A program made the position numbers and the translations under genes. From Isoetes taiwanensis (Eukaryota; Streptophyta; Lycopodiopsida; Isoetales; Isoetaceae), in the NCBI GenBank assembly GCA_021234155.1, contig JAJEKV010000054.1, positions 1,304,001 to 1,368,000 on the forward strand: 64,000 nucleotides of DNA, written 5' to 3'. Positions 42,361-55,429 of the stretch are shown here, one piece after another. The notes under the pieces are model-generated. The model saw nothing but the letters and a program-made list of their open reading frames with translations. It was not told where the DNA came from and made no database searches. Numbering within the stretch: position 1 is the stretch's first letter; each line of letters opens with the position of its first letter.

Positions 42361-45329
42361 TCACGTGTGGCAATCTTATTTTTTGTTTAGATTTCAATTT
42401 TTATTTGCGCAACACTTTGTAATTCGGAGTTTGAAGTTGCCAGCACATAAATGCGTCTTAAGGTGAGCATCAAAATCTGATCCGTGATGGCCTTAGTTCC
42501 AGCTCATGCATACAGAAGATGCTAAGGCAATGTTCTCTTGGAAGCCCAAAACTGCTATTTTATTCATGCAGGTGCTCCGTGATCTTTTGATTGGGGTGGA
42601 TAAAAATAGCTAAGGTGCTAATGCAGGCTCTTTATTAAGCTGGTTCTTTACCAAGGTGTATATATCAGATGAGTACATGGACGTGGTGCTATCCTAAGGA
42701 GTATTTTGCATTGCGCACTCATCTTCAGCTAACTGGTCTCTTTTGTCACCATTGATTAATTATGTAACTAAATTGTGTGGAAGTAAAATAACTTGCATAC
42801 TCTGCATGCATCAGATATGATGTTACATTAGATTTATACTGCATTACCACTGCACTCAGATGCATTGTTGCATTAATTTTAACTATTGAGACATATGATA
42901 TATGCGCCATACTCTACATGCCAACAAAAATATGAAGCCAACTTCCATGCTACAGATAGCACACCTTCAAGGGAGCTTGCATTGTGATTTTATGAATATT
43001 TATCTGATTGTTTCTGTTATTTCTAATGTTTGATATATTGATCTATTTTGGCAGATAGCAGGATCTGCCTTGACAGAAGCATTTCACATATTTTTTTATC
43101 GGTGTAATTTATCTACTCAGAGCACAATCGATAATGGGTTATCAGGATAGCAGCAACATGTATGAAGATCTTGAGTAACAACATGTATGAAGACCTTGAA
43201 TAACAGTTTTAAGGTAAGTAATCCTTCCGATCAAGACATCATCTCTTTAGTGCAATGTAAGAACATGGTGTCAAGCCAAATCATCTCACTGGCACCAATG
43301 TGCTGCAAAAGTTGCATATTAGGTATTTGAGAAAGTTTTTGTGAAATCGTCTTATGGAATAGTTATTGCCATAATAAGAATGGGAATAGCAACATAAATG
43401 TCTTTTTAGTGCAATGCATGACTTGCCTTTGCCAGTTGTATACATGTTACATTATATGTTTGAGACTCGGCGCTACATTTATGGCCACACAAAATACATT
43501 CATGGTTCTACCTTGAAAACAGTTAAATGTATTTGTTGGAAATTATTTTTATGTATGTTGAACGCACGAACATAATAGTTAAGTGTCCTGAAAGTCCTTG
43601 ATTTAATGCCTCCACAAAGCTTTTTTTGCTTTCAAAAATCAAAGAACATGTTTCTTGTTTTGCCACTGCAGAGCCAGAGTAGAGGGCTAATGTTTTTCCT
43701 TGCCAACTTGGAAGTATAGGTGTTGGCTCCTGCTATGACATTATGCTTGGAATTGACAGATATTCGATAGATGTTTATAGATCTACTGCCATTTTCCTTC
43801 CAGATAATTCATTTCAGTGTTTGTTTTGGTGCGATGCTTTTGAGCTTTTGCATGTTCCTTGCAGATACATGCATTTACACGGAACAACAGGAAAGGAGCA
43901 AAGATACACCTAGGATTTGGCCAGGCTGTATAGCTCCGTTGCATCTCTTAATTGCGTTGTGTTGCAGCAAAACTTTCATTATGATGGTATGACAAGTTTT
44001 CAAGGGATTGCAGGACATGGCTTGGGGGGCTTCTGGTCCTTCTCATTGTAGCAAAAAGACCCCGTTTCCATCCAAACCTTGTGCTCCAACAAATTGCACA
44101 AGGTTGCAAAAATGTCTCGGAATTGATTGCTCCGATCCAGAGAATATTCTTTTCTTTGACTAAACCAACCAGGGCCTGCCATTTCGATCCATGAGATTTG
44201 GGTTTATCTAAACGACATGTTTATTATTACTATTATTTAATTGTTACTTGCCTAACATCTAGCATATGAAACTCTACAATGTTTTTTGGCATGGCCACCC
44301 AGCTTGCATTCCTTAATGAAGCATATGGCTTCACATATGAAACTCTACAAATGTTTTTTGGCATGGCCACCCGGCTTGCATTCCTGAATGAATTATATGA
44401 CTCCAATATTGTATAATATTGAAAGCCATGTCTATACAAAATGTTTTTTGCCTTCTTCGACCTTTAAACGTTTCCAGTTCACAAAAAATCCCCAATAGCA
44501 ATCAAACATCTTCACTTGCTACCTCCATACACCTAGAAATGTGGTGTTTTCGTCGATTTGTTGAAGTAGATCCTCATCAGGCTATAGAATATGTGCTCAT
44601 TGCATGCATCTATTTGGATGGATGCACGCGGAAAAACACTCGATATCTTTCAATGCTAGGTATCCGATAATTTTTGAGCTGAGTATCTTATATACAAGAT
44701 AGCCTTTGCATTGAATCAAACAAAAGAAATGTTCGTGGCGGCCTTGGCCGCCGCGATAAATTTCTTGTAGATATAAATAACATCCCTTCCTTTTTCTCAA
44801 AATTAATCATGTTTTGATTGACCTCCAGGTCAAGGTCTTTGTCAACATCTCACGAAATCTGTTCTTGCAAATGAGAGGAGAGGAGCCCCCCTCCTCTAAT
44901 GTTGTGTCACAATCTGAAGATGTACTCGGGTGTTGGAACAATCATTTTCTGAGAACACGAGTTAGGGTAACTATTGGACCGCTAGATCTTAGTTATTGCA
45001 TGTTGGACTTAGCTACTGTAACACTCCCTTCTTTAATGACCCATTTATCTGTACCTCCAAAGAGAGCATTAATTGAAATAGGGACCCCATAGCCAGAATA
45101 ATCCCAGTCATGCTCCCGTGCTTGTTTAGCTTTAACTAAACACACCTGCTCAAACTGAATCTAACCCGGAGGTCTAAATTTATCATACGTTTTAACTGCT
45201 GCAGATGCACCGAAAGACACACCTTTAGTATAATTCCCAAGTTTAGAACCTTGACACCATTCCCTATTTTCTAAAGTTTCTTTTATTTTTTAATATTTTT
45301 GTAGGCTTTTGCCAACTCTTTGTTAGCTA
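42361..45329. other. No recognisable gene; probable inserted spacer
   Basis: About 3 kb of AT-rich DNA with only short ORFs. It sits between two minus-strand pieces that could belong to one L1 element, so it may be an insertion or unrelated DNA. It contains a 71-bp tandem repeat (44264-44400) and the 22-bp string shared with 5142-5163. Confidence 0.4.
44264..44400. repeat. 71-bp tandem duplication
   Basis: CATATGAAACTCTACAA, GTTTTTTGGCATGGCCACCC and GCTTGCATTCCT occur twice in order (44264-44334, 44335-44400). Confidence 0.8.
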
Positions 45330-46432
45330 TTAAGACACAATTTCCTCTGACCATTTGGCATCTTCGGGTCCTTCAAGCACTACCATTAGTTGACTTCCAT
45401 AGGAAGAGCCATTATGGTGCCTGTCATTATAATCACAGACATCCCCTATCCTTGTACAGTAAGGATATGTCAAGTTGAGAGATCCTACTTCAATGAATGG
45501 AATACATTTCCTTCCACATGAAGTTGTTTCCAATTTGTAAAAAACGACTGCATGTGGAAGGAAATGAAACAAACCATTCCGTCTTAAGAGCAGAGATTGC
45601 TCCGACCCAAACATATTCTGGAAGTAAGTTCGAGTGGAATTGGCTTGAGAAGATCATGTTGTATGAAGACATTTGGAGGCCTGTTTCGACCTATGTTCAA
45701 CTGAGATGTAGGAACCAATTGAAGAGTATATTGACTTAAGCATTCTGGGTTCCAAAAAACCGGATTGAGTTCATAAAGGTGAGCATAAGCAGTGTATATA
45801 ACAGTTGTTGATTTAATAGGATCGAATTGGTATATCCATCTCTGAAAACCCAGATGCATAAGATGCCCCAGTTTGAGGAGGTGTTCTTCTGCTTGTTTAG
45901 AGCAAAACTGAATTGTGAAAAAGGGGAAGTGAATCCATAAATCAAAGAGATTTGAATGGATTTGGAAATGGCACAAACTTGGTCCAAAACACCAAACATC
46001 ATTCCTCTTTCTTAGTCCAACAAATTTTAACGTGCAAAGAAAGATATTTAAGTCTCAAATTAGAGAGTTCAAGGTCAAGTTTTATATCTCTGGTAAGTCT
46101 GTAAGATGGTTGATTAGTTTTCTTGAGGGCCAATATGTCATGTGTTATAGTGTCGTCCCATTTGAAAGGTTCAGTCCGAAGGTGTTGCTTGAGCTCGCGT
46201 TCAGTGGACCGTAACAGTTCCAGTGGGAAGGAGGAGGCAACAAGTTTGGAGGCATTTTTGCCGAAATGAATGAGAGAAAGTCACCAAAATGGATTGGCGC
46301 CAAGTTACCTTCAAAAAGAAGTTGTTGGTAATGTAGGATCTCTTTCTGCTCTTCAATTTTTAGAGTACAAAAAATGTTGAGGATTGAGTGCAGTGGGGAA
46401 GTTTTTCCTTCCAATAGATCCAGTGGAGCCAT
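45330..46432 (-). mobile_element. Possible L1-type ORF1 (DUF4283-like), decayed
   Basis: Minus frames contain FPFFTIQFCSKQAEEHLLKL, then IYQFDP, HLYELNPVFWNPECLSQ, and PRNVF / IPLEL-type text, the general pattern of plant L1 ORF1 DUF4283 domains (aromatic beta strand, then vWV-LP-xxW-xxL). Later GSSYGSQLMVVLEGPEDAKW. Stops and shifts throughout. Low certainty; order and strand agree with the L1 endonuclease at 41.5 kb. Confidence 0.4.
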
Positions 46433-48200
46433 TAAATACTAGAGCTAAGGCAAAAGACTTATATACAACTTGAGGGGAGGAATTTGGATTATTAAGTAGG
46501 CAGAAAAATGGAAAATGGCAGGAAATGGGCCAAAGGGGGAAAAACTACCAATCTAGAATAATGATGAGACCAAATAATCTAAGATCTACAAAAAGAGTGG
46601 AAGCTATCTTACCTGCTTAACTTGATCTAAATGCCTGATTAGAGCAAAAGATCATGGATTAGTCAATAGCCCTAGTAAGAGGACAATGGCGCTAAACCAC
46701 GTGCTATCCTCCACGCAAATGTCCAAAGCATCAGAATTTCATTGGTGGCTTATATCAGCTGGATGTCTGGATGACGGAGTTTCCTAAGAAAAACTGGTAA
46801 CAACAACACCACTAGGTTATAACACCCCTCGTATTGTCGGCTACCACTTTCCCACATGAAACCTCCTCCATCAAGCAGTTACCTATCACAAAGAGGCTAT
46901 GCATACATGTAAAGCGATGCATTGTCCTCCAAGACCCAAACTTCAATTTGGTTTTTGATATTGTGCCTATATGTAAGCTAAAATATAAAAAGAGTGCACG
47001 ACAAATAAGAATTCTGTAAATAGCACGTTTTGAAAAATTTATTATAAATCAAAAGTCATAAGAATTAAATTGAAATGAATTTTATCGTCCAAGAAGACCA
47101 AAAATGCCTATGGGGATCAAACAAAAAATGCAGCAGACCTATTGTTGTCCAGAATTAACAAAAAAACCTCGAAGAGTTTTTGAGGAAAAAATCTTAGTAG
47201 TAATAAGCTAGATGATAGACAGTATATGTTAATGTAGTGATGAAGGGCACAACTGAACTTGCATGTCTAGTACCCCCTAGAAATATGGTGCTAGCACATA
47301 CAACGATTGGTTATAACCAATCTGGCATATCATGCTCTGGTAAACTAAACTGTTGGACAGTTTTGAAGAGCGTGTCACTCATCTTCAATAACTCCCAGTT
47401 GGCAACACTTGCAAGTCCTGTCTTCTCACTCTTCTTGGACCCATCTGCCTATTAATTTTGGGGCTGTGTGAGTATGTGCAAATGGACGCAATCATTCTGC
47501 ACTTTTTCATGGATAAATATGTTAATAGGTACTGTTATGGACCATTGCAGGCGCGGGCTTAATCTTGTAGTGTGTTGTCTTTATCAGCCCTAAAGCCCCG
47601 GGACATATCTTACTTAGGAAGCCTGTGTCTGGATATTGCTTTAGGTGATTGTGGTCCTCATTGTTTTGTACATGTATGTACCTCTGTTCCTGCGCATTTC
47701 ATCTGGAAAACTTGGTTTGCAAGGCTTGAGACCTTGTGAAACGTCTTCCCTATACAAGTTCGTCAGAGTTTCGTAGGTAACTACTTGCTTGCAAATTACA
47801 AAGAAACTAGTCTCATGTCAAGACTTACCTCTTGACAAGACTACAGTTAAATTTCTTTCTCTTATCAGGACTACAATTGGATTCCTTTCTCTTATCAAGG
47901 CTATAATCAAATCTCCTTCATGCTTAGCTTACATGAAATCAACAACATGTTTCAATTTTAGTAAGTTGTATATTCAACCTCGGTTTTGAGCGGCCAGTTT
48001 ATAATCTTAATTGTTCGATCCTTCCTTCGCCGTGGAACTAAAGTGCAAAAGTGCAACCCAATTGGGTTGCGCGCATCCCAATGTTTAGTTGTTCGTTTGC
48101 ATCTGGAAACCAAACAATGGAGCAGCATAAAAACCAAATCTTTACAAATGGTTTTTAGGAATATTCCTTGAATATTTCATTTATCAAAAAGTGCCAATAA
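46433..48200. other. No recognisable gene
   Basis: AT-rich DNA without protein families that I recognise on either strand. A short imperfect repeat of TTTCTTTCTCTTATC-AGGAC / CCTTTCTCTTATCAAGGC lies at 47850-47905. Confidence 0.45.
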
Positions 48201-48219
48201 TATTATTATTTTTGTAATA

Positions 48220-48429
48220 TTGATATACCTCCTAGATTCTTCATGGTTTGGGCAAGTTGTCATGCATATGCCAATTAGTAGTGTTGCATGTGAAAGGGCA
48301 TTTTCCAAGCAAAATATACTAAAGACATTTTTGAGAAATCAAATGTGCTTAAGTACTTTGTATGCACATATGTTGCTTGGAATTGATTACATTTTACAGA
48401 AGGGCATCAATTGGGGTGATGTGATTTGA
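48220..48429 (+). pseudogene. hAT transposase C-terminal fragment
   Basis: Text PISSVACERAFSKQNILKTF, LRNQMCLSTL, LLGIDYIL matches the hAT dimerisation domain (SSVACERAFS, IKT-LRNRM). Only about 65 residues remain and no upstream catalytic part is seen. A transposon or domesticated-gene remnant. Confidence 0.72.
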
Positions 48430-48484
48430 GACATGGTCTAGTACACTGTCATAAGATGGTTTGCATTGAAAAACCAAAATATGT

Positions 48485-49120
48485 AAGCAGGTTTGCAGGA
48501 TATAAAACCAAAATTATTTTGAATTTTGATTCCTTTGCAGGATATAAAACCAAAATTATTTTGAATTTTGATCCCTGCCTGGACCCAGGTTTTACTCATC
48601 CTAAAGTAGGTTGTCAAGTATCTTTAGTTGCCAAGTTGGAAAGGGCGAAAAATAAATTCCACATAACATGCACACTTGCCCGTAGTCGCAACTACAACAC
48701 AACGGCAGACGTGATGTCAACGTCATATTTGTCAAATGAGGTCGAGATCAAATGTTCATGTCAGATGTAATAGACAAAAACTAGAGGGTGAGCATCATTT
48801 TTCATCAGTTCTACAATTTATACAGCCATAAGAGAGTCATCACAACTTATACAGCCATAAGAGAGCGAAAAAAAACTCCATTTACGGATCGTGTTTATGC
48901 CATTCTTCAGTTGCCATCATAAAAACTAGTAGCCTTGTAGAACTGTCACTTGTTCATGAGGCACATTTACATAGTTTGATTAATGGGTGTTCCATTGCAT
49001 AAGTTTAGACCCCGGGATTTTTTATACATTGTGTCACTATACAATCTAGCATTCGAAATCAAATATTGCTTTCATGTACACAATCTAGCATTCGAAATCA
49101 AATATTGCTTTCATGTTCTT
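48485..49120. repeat. Cluster of short tandem duplications
   Basis: Three separate duplications: GCAGGATATAAAACCAAAAT plus TATTTTGAATTTTGAT twice (48496-48572, unit 43 bp); TTATACAGCCATAAGAGAG twice (48819-48867); ACAATCTAGCATTCGAAATC plus AAATATTGCTTTCATGT twice (49040-49115, unit 38 bp). No gene between them. Confidence 0.8.
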
Positions 49121-49454
49121 TAACTTTGTTGAGTTCATTGAACTGAATGTGGAAATACACTGCAATCAAAAACTAAGTTATGCTTCTACAGTTATAAAAC
49201 ATTTGCAACCAAATTGAGAGAAATAAAGCCTCTAAATTTGTTAGTAAAAAATGACCCCACAACCAGACATATACCAAAGAAGGAAGTACGCAGCTACAGT
49301 TAAGAGCTTCTTTATATCCTGTTATTATGACATTTGAACAGAGTAACAGCATGACATGCTCCGAACATGGGCTTGATCATATACAAAATAAACTTAGTGC
49401 ATATCAAAAAATTTACAACTGCAGTTCTATACCTCAAAAGCATTAGCCTTATGT

Positions 49455-51858
49455 TTAAAGTTCTTCTGCAGAACCGCTGCTTTTGACTTTGTAGACTGCC
49501 CAAGAGAAAACAGGCAATGAAACCAGATAAGTAATGCCAAAAATAGCTGGTACTGCAATAACCCATCCAAGAACCTGCAAAATTGACAAAACCAATGATT
49601 CAAGAAGTAATACTGTATTGAAATTCATATGTTTAAAAGCGTAAGGTTCTTACAGCATTTAATATCCCCATTAGAATTTCATGTTTCGTATCATCACCCA
49701 CGGACCATATGGAGTTGGTTGCCAATAAGAGCCTACTTTGCTTGGTAATCAGCTCACCCAGTCGTAAGAATGGTATGATCAAACTATTCAGAGGATATCC
49801 ATAAGCAAAAGAGTTGAAAGCTCAACCATTGATTATGTCTTAACTTGTACCTTAATTCTAACGGCGTGGCAATAAGATTGGCCAGCAGAATAAGAGGGGG
49901 ATTACATCTCGACCTCAGAACAGCAATGCTGCATCCACAAAGCAGTGCGGTTACACCTGGAAGGAAAAGATTATAAAAAATGGCTTCAAATTTCATTACT
50001 ATTCTTTCCTGCACTTATATACAACACACTAGTCTTATGGAACAAACTTCTGGGGCTGCAGAAAACAAACATCTGGCAGAACAATTACACTTGGACAATG
50101 GTCTTAAGAACCACAAGACCCTGTTATCCTGCTAGAAACTAAAAAGCTTCTAGCTATTCAATTATTCAAGCTTCCTTTAGCTATTATCACATTACGGTAC
50201 ACAGTCTGCATAAAAGAGATTCCTGTAGTCAAACCCATACAAATGATGCAACGGCATATCTCTAACATATAATGCTATTGGGGGCCCTCTAGCAGATTCT
50301 GTGGACATAATAGATTCTAATTAGGAACATATAGCATAGTGGCGTCTAATTTGGCAGTTGTGCGTGTGGACCATGAGGAGACACAGAACTGGCAAGATTT
50401 TGTGACAGGTAAATATCTCAATATCCAGGACTTCCAAGAAACCATCTTTGGGATATATTCAGGAAATTATCCTTCTAAGTTTGTTTTTTTAGTGGATAAT
50501 TCCTTCAAGATCGTTTATTTGTTTGCTACATCTGTTTGTTCCAATCATGCCGAATAATCGTATCCACCTGATGGCATTTCAAGCTAGGATTGAGAGATTA
50601 TATTGAGATAGTGAAGGGTGATAAATGGAGAAGAGGATGTGTATTTTGTTAATCGTACAACAATCTGAGCAAGAGAATGCTTGAAATTTTAGCAAAGACA
50701 GATGAGCATGTTTGGAAAAATTCACCAAGCAAATTTTCACCTCTCCATTCACTCAATTCTATATGCTCGAATTAGTGTGCCATAAATTCAATTTCTGTAT
50801 TTCTTTCATCATCTCTCTCTGTTTAGCTAATTTTGCACAATTAGTTAGGCTTGCAATGCCAAGAAAGAGACAGCTCTGATATTGTATGTGTGCTTCAAAT
50901 AGGCAAATCTAAAGTGAGGCCTTTTTTTACCAAACGTGTTAGTATCTTTCAATTCTTTTAAACCTAGATAGTCAATAAATTGACATGGAAATGCAAAAAC
51001 ATGTATGGTGTTTATATCACAGCAATAAGATGATGACATGATAAAACTCTTGTAAACGTTAAGATTATATGTTATTGTTTGATTAAACCATGTATCGATA
51101 ACAGACATTGAGATTACGCATTTGACATTTAGAAATGCAAAAGCGATGGAAGTTATTACCCATAATTGGAAAGACACCTAAGCTGATGCCAAGGGCAGCC
51201 GACGTTGATAATTGCTTTGGTTCTGTTCCACTGTAGAAAGAAGACAATATTCTGATAAGATGATTAAGCATTTCCCTCATAATCTTAACCCTTCCTAAAT
51301 TATTTACTGCATTCAATTGAATAAATTGTCAACTGATGAAAACAATTTAACCAAATTAAAGGATAAGCATTTTATAAGTTCATGACTTTATTACATTTAA
51401 TATGTTATAAGTACACTTATAGTAAGGCGAGATAAAGGGCTAAGTTATTCATCCAATTAGACCAGACTTGAAATGGCATAACTAGGAATGGAAGGAATGC
51501 ACTGATGGATTATCAAATCAAAACTTTGGAGTTTCAGCACTTATTTTCGTGATTAATTTCCCGTATCATATTGCTGATTAAGCTAAAGACTCTCTTCAAC
51601 ATGGCGAAGGAATTATATCTGAAGAAAATATAGATGCACTATAATCAAAACATACCTTTTTAGAATAAATAGCATTGGATTTGATATTTTGGCCTGCCAC
51701 CACTTGGCAATCCATGTTCGATCGTCAGAAATGCAGATCACGGTTTCCCCCTGTTCATCTTTTGGGGAAACAACTTCCACAACGATGGCATCTTCATTGG
51801 GAGAAGAAACAGACATCTGGGCATCTGTTCTGCTGGGCAGCAGGGGTTCAATTGACAT
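49455..51858 (-). CDS. DUF2062 domain membrane protein, five exons, intact
   Basis: Spliced minus-strand model with GT-AG borders and matching phases: 51656-51858, 51160-51230, 49851-49956, 49654-49783, 49455-49574; total 630 nt, 209 residues. ATG at 51858 (MSIEPLLPSRTDAQM). Residues 1-55 are polar and probably cytosolic. The domain follows: WWQAKISNPMLFILK, then SAALGISLGVFPIMG, ALLCGCSIAVLRSRCNPPLI, LLANLIATPLEL, and last VLGWVIAVPAIFGITYLV, a membrane segment, ending GSAEEL. The SxGxFxG-like helix and the N-P-L/A-T-P pattern are those of DUF2062, a widespread multi-pass membrane domain of unknown function. No frameshift or stop; the only clearly intact host gene here. Intron 2 (about 1.2 kb) holds a short unrelated ORF. 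Confidence 0.88.
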
Positions 51859-52551
51859 AGCTTCAAATTAAGCGGGGCACACGCTGCGGCATTGATATCA
51901 TGGGAGAAGGCGAAGTAACGAAATGAACATGAAGAAAGTTGAAGAGAAGCAAGGGGCCATGCGCGGCCGATGTGCTGTCGACGTAAGAGCCAACCTTTGG
52001 CAGGACGGCTACGAACGCATACACATGAGTTCGCCATAGCCAAGACATTTTCTCCGTCAATGCCAACTGGCCTTATTGCGTGGCATTTGTAATGCTTGCG
52101 TGCGACTCTAAAGTATCTCTAACTAAAACATCCAAAAAGACCAAGTCAGCTTATCTTTGCAGATAGCCTAGAGAATAATAATTCCTAATTTCCTATGGGG
52201 CTCACAAACGCATATGGCTCTTGGGAAGGACCTTGTATGAAGAATTGATTTGGAGAATCCTTTCATGTGATCTTGTGTGGACAACGTGGAAAGTGGGAAT
52301 CCTAATTCGTCTTTGAATGAAAATCGGCCATCCTATTCCGCTCAATGGGTACGCTTTCTCAATTAACATGTACAATTTAGTTTCCATGTTGTGGGGGAAT
52401 GGAATTGGGTCGCCCATTCCAGGACCCGCTCTCAGCTAATGTCTATCGCAAGCCCCCTAGAATGCGCTTCCCAATTTCCATATATGTGACACAAAACATC
52501 ATAGGCATCATGATTAATCTCGTCAAAGACATAAAATTATACTTACGTAAA

Positions 52552-52705
52552 GGAATTGTAACGTTCCTAACCGACATGCCCTTAACCAACTGGGCAAAAC
52601 CGTCTAGACGTTTATGAGTAGTCGCTTCTACCCATTTATGCCGGTGTCTCGGGAACGCACACCAAGATCTACTCGAGCGGTCTCCCATGGGTCCGTTACA
52701 GGAAT
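52552..52705. mobile_element. Solo mini-LTR (144 bp) with 5-bp TSD, copy 2
   Basis: Spans 52557-52700, from TGTAACGTTCC to CCGTTACA, flanked by exact GGAAT repeats (52552-52556, 52701-52705). Reverse complement of the 4837-4994 copy, with identity over more than 100 bp (for example AACGTCTAGACGGTTTTGCC) and a shorter left third. Confidence 0.85.
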
Positions 52706-53079
52706 GTTGGCTCGCGTTCTGCTCCCATATCGAATCCCCTTGTGATACGTGGCACATATTCTAACCACGGGAATTGCACTAAACTTTATCTTCAACTGGA
52801 AGTTATTGTTTTCTTCTTAGAACCTTATCCTGAAAGTATACTAAAGGTAAGAGAATTGGCTAGTAAAAGTTTTCAGAATGAAGAGTAAAATTTGCAGAAT
52901 GACACAGTAAAAAAAGTAGAAAGGTTAGTAAAAATTCAAGAATGACACAGTAAAATCAGTTCAACATATTAGTTCAAGATTGCCATTCATATAGTTCTCA
53001 ACTCGGTTACATTGAAAAAGTAAAAACAACATGGAAAGTCGTGTAAGAGGCCTTTGCCCTAACTAAAACTGCTAATACT

Positions 53080-55427
53080 TCAAATCTCCTTCACACTTGA
53101 TCTAGCTGCAATATTCTTCACAAACTCGGACAGATCAATGTTGCTTCCTCCGGGTACAATGATACAGTTATCAAATGTTCCTCCTGAAAAGCTAGTATTG
53201 CCAACTTCCACTGATAAGTTGAAGGCCTTCCTCAATCTCACATCTTTTCTTGCAAATTCTTCAAGGGAAACATTGTCGAAAAAAGGATCATCTAAATCAC
53301 AAAGAGGTGTTGGAATAATGGGATTCACAGCAGCAGCTCCAGGTGGTTGACTCTCAACAGCAGCAGAGTCTTCAATTGCAACATTACCAACCAATTTCAT
53401 ACTACCTGCACAAGTACAATCATCTATTCAACTACTATCGCTAATTTCTAAATCCTAATAACCACTAAATTATAATTACTAACCTGCTGAAGAATCGACA
53501 TTCTGAGGCGCCTCCATTACAGAAAAAGTACTTGTATTCGGCTGTTGATCATAGGACCTTACACTTCAAATCTTTAGTTTTATCATACCTAATTGAAAGC
53601 AAATATATAAGAATAAACCCTAGAATAATTAAAGCTACCAAAAGGAAGGCTACACTTACCGCTTGTATGCTCCAGTATTCCTGTGCCCTGTCACATCTAT
53701 TCCAACTTCCACGGGAACATTCGCCCTTGCTAGCCTACTAATAACTGATGTTCTTCCACATTTACTCGAATATTTACCTTCAACACCTATTGTCTTCAAT
53801 ATATATTTCATCCAAGATCCTAACACTTTCGCGCTCACTCTATGCTTTTTGTTGTACCAAGTTTCAGTATTACAAATTAAACATAAAAAAACAAAAATAA
53901 AAGCAAAAAAAAAACTTACATGTGATTTTGGTGAATTGATGCACTGCATGAATATGAACCATGGTGCATTTTCATCTTCAGGTTTAGGTAAATGTCGAAC
54001 AAGACATTTAAATGACAGCACAACATCATCTTCAAAACATCGAACAGGTTGCCTGAATGACTCTTCCTGAACAGGTTGCTCTTTCTCTCACTATATTCTA
54101 AACACTCCTTAGCATCAACTACCAGAACTACAAAATCAGTCACAACAAGCTTATATAACTCATCTCTCCCTCTAATAGCAAACCTTGACACGAAGACCCC
54201 TGTTACTAAAAATAGAATGGTCCATATCAGACAAAAGTGCATGTTCTGTGCTGTAACTTATCTCGTCAACTTTCTTACGCTTGCCACTCAATCTAGATCT
54301 TCTCATACTAGCAACATGTGCCTTTCTGGCATTAGCAAATACTGGACTCTTCTTGATCTCAAATGGTATCTTCTCAATACTAGTTCTTTAGCTCTGATCC
54401 TTACTTATCTCTCTTGTTTCAAAGTATATATGTCATTTTACTATACATTGGCAGCTTTTAAGGGCAATTTTAAAGCCTTGAAATGAAAAATCCCCTATAA
54501 AGCAGGCACGTAATATATGAGAAAATTTTTGTATAAGCAGTGCTTGTGTCATGAATACTTTTTATAAAATAGCTTGAGCATAATAGATTGATCTGTCAAC
54601 AATATTTAATCGCTCAAAGTATGATAAAACAATACAGTGTTGTTGTTCTTAATCATATGGTTTACTGAGATGTTTGTTTTTGGAAAAAAGATTGGATATG
54701 GTTAAATATAGGTTATGGACTAAGTACTTGATGTCTAAAGATATCAGTGCCATCAAGGATCATCTAGTGCTAGATTTGGGTAGTTTTAAAGATTATTCAT
54801 TTGACATACCTGTGCTCTCCTGATAATAGCTTCGAATTTTCTAAAGATATCTTGCAGCCTGCAACAAGTAGCAACCAGTTAGTATTTATATAAAATATTA
54901 AAATAAAAAACTAAACTAAATCTGTACTAACGTTTCAGTAGGGTAAAGATCTCCACTAAGCTTGCAAACTTGAAGCATAAACTGCTCCAACATTCGAGCA
55001 AACTCCATCAAATCCAATTCCTCAATTCTTTTCTCAGTTGGCAATCCTTTCTTTACTCTACAGTGATCAAATCTGGATCGAGCCCATTCTATCTCATCCA
55101 TCTTTGTGCCATCAGAATTAACTTCCCTCACTAATTCATCATCAAGCTCTAGAAAAGGCACTTCTTTTCCAGATCCATTACCACTAGCATTTTCAGAAAC
55201 AACACTAGAAACATTTTCTTTGTTAGACTGGTTCCAAAAAACCCTCGCATCTTTTCAATATCACGTAAGTACTCGTCAATCTCAGCATCCCCAAACTCTT
55301 TCAGAAGCTCTATCTCTATCTCAAAATCAACCTCACATTCTGAATTATCCAAGAAAATACAACGATCTGCACCTCCAATCTCTTGAGTGATGTTCAAGAT
55401 AAAGGCAGGTGCATCTATCTCAGCCAT
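53080..55427 (-). pseudogene. Crypton-like tyrosine recombinase gene (DUF3504 type), probably decayed
   Basis: Minus-strand exons. 55427-54932: MAEIDAPAF start, acidic, a frameshift near 55240, then EEL-LMEFARMLEQFMLQV, LSGDLYPTET. 54858-54810 joins in phase: TLQDIFRKFEAIIRRAQ. About 54360-54060: SPVFANARKAHVASMRRSRL, SGKRKKVDEISYSTEHALL, frameshift, then IRGRDELYKLVVTDF. 54021-53650: CLVRHLPKPEDENAPWF, TWYNKKHRVSAKVLGSWMKY, GKYSSKCGRTSVISRL (catalytic Arg), IDVTGHRNTGAYKR (His, Arg, nucleophile Tyr). The next exon (53549-53495) adds SYDQQPNTSTFSVM, and 53400-53080 ends the protein with FSGGTFDNCIIVPGG. This is the DUF3504/Crypton order (MYM-type relatives in animals). Two frameshifts argue against an intact product, but the catalytic residues are kept. 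Confidence 0.78.
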
Positions 55428-55429
55428 AG

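Noticed and set aside
48485-49120. CRISPR-like array
   Set aside because: Repeats are adjacent two-copy duplications of different sequence without regular spacers, in plant nuclear DNA.
50339-50557. A 72-codon plus-strand ORF as a gene
   Set aside because: It lies in an intron of the DUF2062 gene, with no family resemblance and no flanking exons.
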